From: Amaricoccus sp.
GTDB taxonomy: Bacteria > Pseudomonadota > Alphaproteobacteria > Rhodobacterales > Rhodobacteraceae
Direction of reading: 5' to 3'
DNA: 40,522 nucleotides
NCBI RefSeq assembly: GCF_017993425.1
Contig: NZ_JAGOMQ010000034.1
Span: forward strand, 1 to 40,522
Position numbers and translations under genes: made by a program. This document shows, piece by piece, positions 40,411 through 40,522 of the stretch. Every line of letters starts with the position of its first letter. The stretch's first letter is position 1. The notes below the pieces were generated by a model. It did no database searches. It was given only the letters and a program-made list of their open reading frames with translations, and had not been told where the DNA came from.

Positions 40411-40522
40411 GGGTCAGGACTCATTGCTCAAGTAAAACAGGACGGTTGCCGCGAGGCATATCGCAGAGAAGAAGGTGTGGGCGCAGCGGTCGTATCGGGT
40501 CGCGATGCGGCGCCAATCCTTC
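40411..40522 (-). mobile_element. End of an IS5-family insertion sequence (IS427-like), truncated by the window
   Basis: The element end GGGTCAGGACTCATTG begins at 40411, preceded by TA (40409-40410) as expected for the TA target of IS427-type elements. The transposase frame inside reads out of the window. The other end and full length are not visible. Confidence 0.75.
40414..40522 (-). CDS. IS5-family transposase, C-terminal fragment (window edge)
   Basis: The last 35 residues plus stop are visible, including KDWRRIATRYDRCAHTFFSA and then ICLAATVLFYLSNES. This is the highly recognisable C-terminus of IS5/IS427-group DDE transposases, where RRIATRYD follows the catalytic glutamate region. 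The gene begins beyond the window, so completeness is unknown. Many such elements make the protein from two overlapping frames. Confidence 0.9.
   Translation of the reverse strand, partial: KDWRRIATRYDRCAHTFFSAICLAATVLFYLSNES

Overview
The window is a very GC-rich stretch of bacterial chromosome. Gene density is high and third codon positions are strongly G/C. The gene content is typical of an alphaproteobacterium of the Rhodobacterales type: a polyol operon of the Rhodobacter smo/mtlK kind, a NagQ/NagB-II amino-sugar cluster, an NsrR plus hemerythrin pair, and many small 4-bp ATGA/GTGA overlaps. I saw no tRNA, rRNA or CRISPR array. Taxonomic placement is inference from gene content.

Layout. 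1-427: a 317-bp terminal-inverted-repeat element, a conserved flank motif, and a small NTF2-like gene on the minus strand (428-754). 826-11722: an amino-sugar (GlcNAc/MurNAc) uptake and salvage locus built from two divergent operons around a shared operator at 7799-7918. The minus arm holds murQ, a solute-binding protein, two permeases, an oxidoreductase and an ABC ATPase. The plus arm holds a sugar kinase, a GntR regulator, a SIS-type deaminase and nagA. Together they give import, phosphorylation, removal of the lactyl ether, deacetylation and deamination to fructose-6-phosphate. A small zinc-ribbon gene on the opposite strand interrupts the minus arm. 11528-12732: nsrR and a divergent hemerythrin-type protein. 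12711-20011: housekeeping and miscellaneous genes (rimO, a Rid protein, a MATE pump, a small acidic protein, a universal stress protein, an SDR, a P1-family peptidase).

20012-20880 is a gene-free block of repeats: two full copies of the 317-bp element in tandem plus a decayed third. 20881-25972 is an RND efflux operon (TetR regulator, adaptor, pump) with a perfect 16-bp palindromic operator. 26135-26863 is a probably Tat-exported intradiol-dioxygenase-like protein. 26961-37852 is the polyol cluster: SorC-type regulator, ABC importer smoEFGK, sorbitol dehydrogenase smoS, a second SDR, mannitol dehydrogenase mtlK, an HAD phosphatase, and a pentulose kinase with its own promoter. 38135-40037 carries an EF-hand secreted protein, an inositol-monophosphatase-family enzyme and a YgfZ-type protein. 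40038-40522 has no host gene. It carries a third flank motif, a perfect 28-bp palindrome and the end of an IS5-family insertion sequence.

The most unusual thing is the repeat family. Four full copies of 314-317 bp begin and end with the same inverted 11-15 bp ends (core ACTGCACGACA). They contain conserved hairpins whose stems stay fixed while the loops vary. Two of them sit exactly 73-74 bp from a shared TTCACGCGTGAA / ATTGATT motif, in opposite orientations relative to that motif. The third motif copy, near 40.1 kb, keeps the same 74-bp spacing to a degraded end. No protein in the window obviously belongs to this element, so it looks like a non-autonomous mobile or structural element not explained by the annotated genes.
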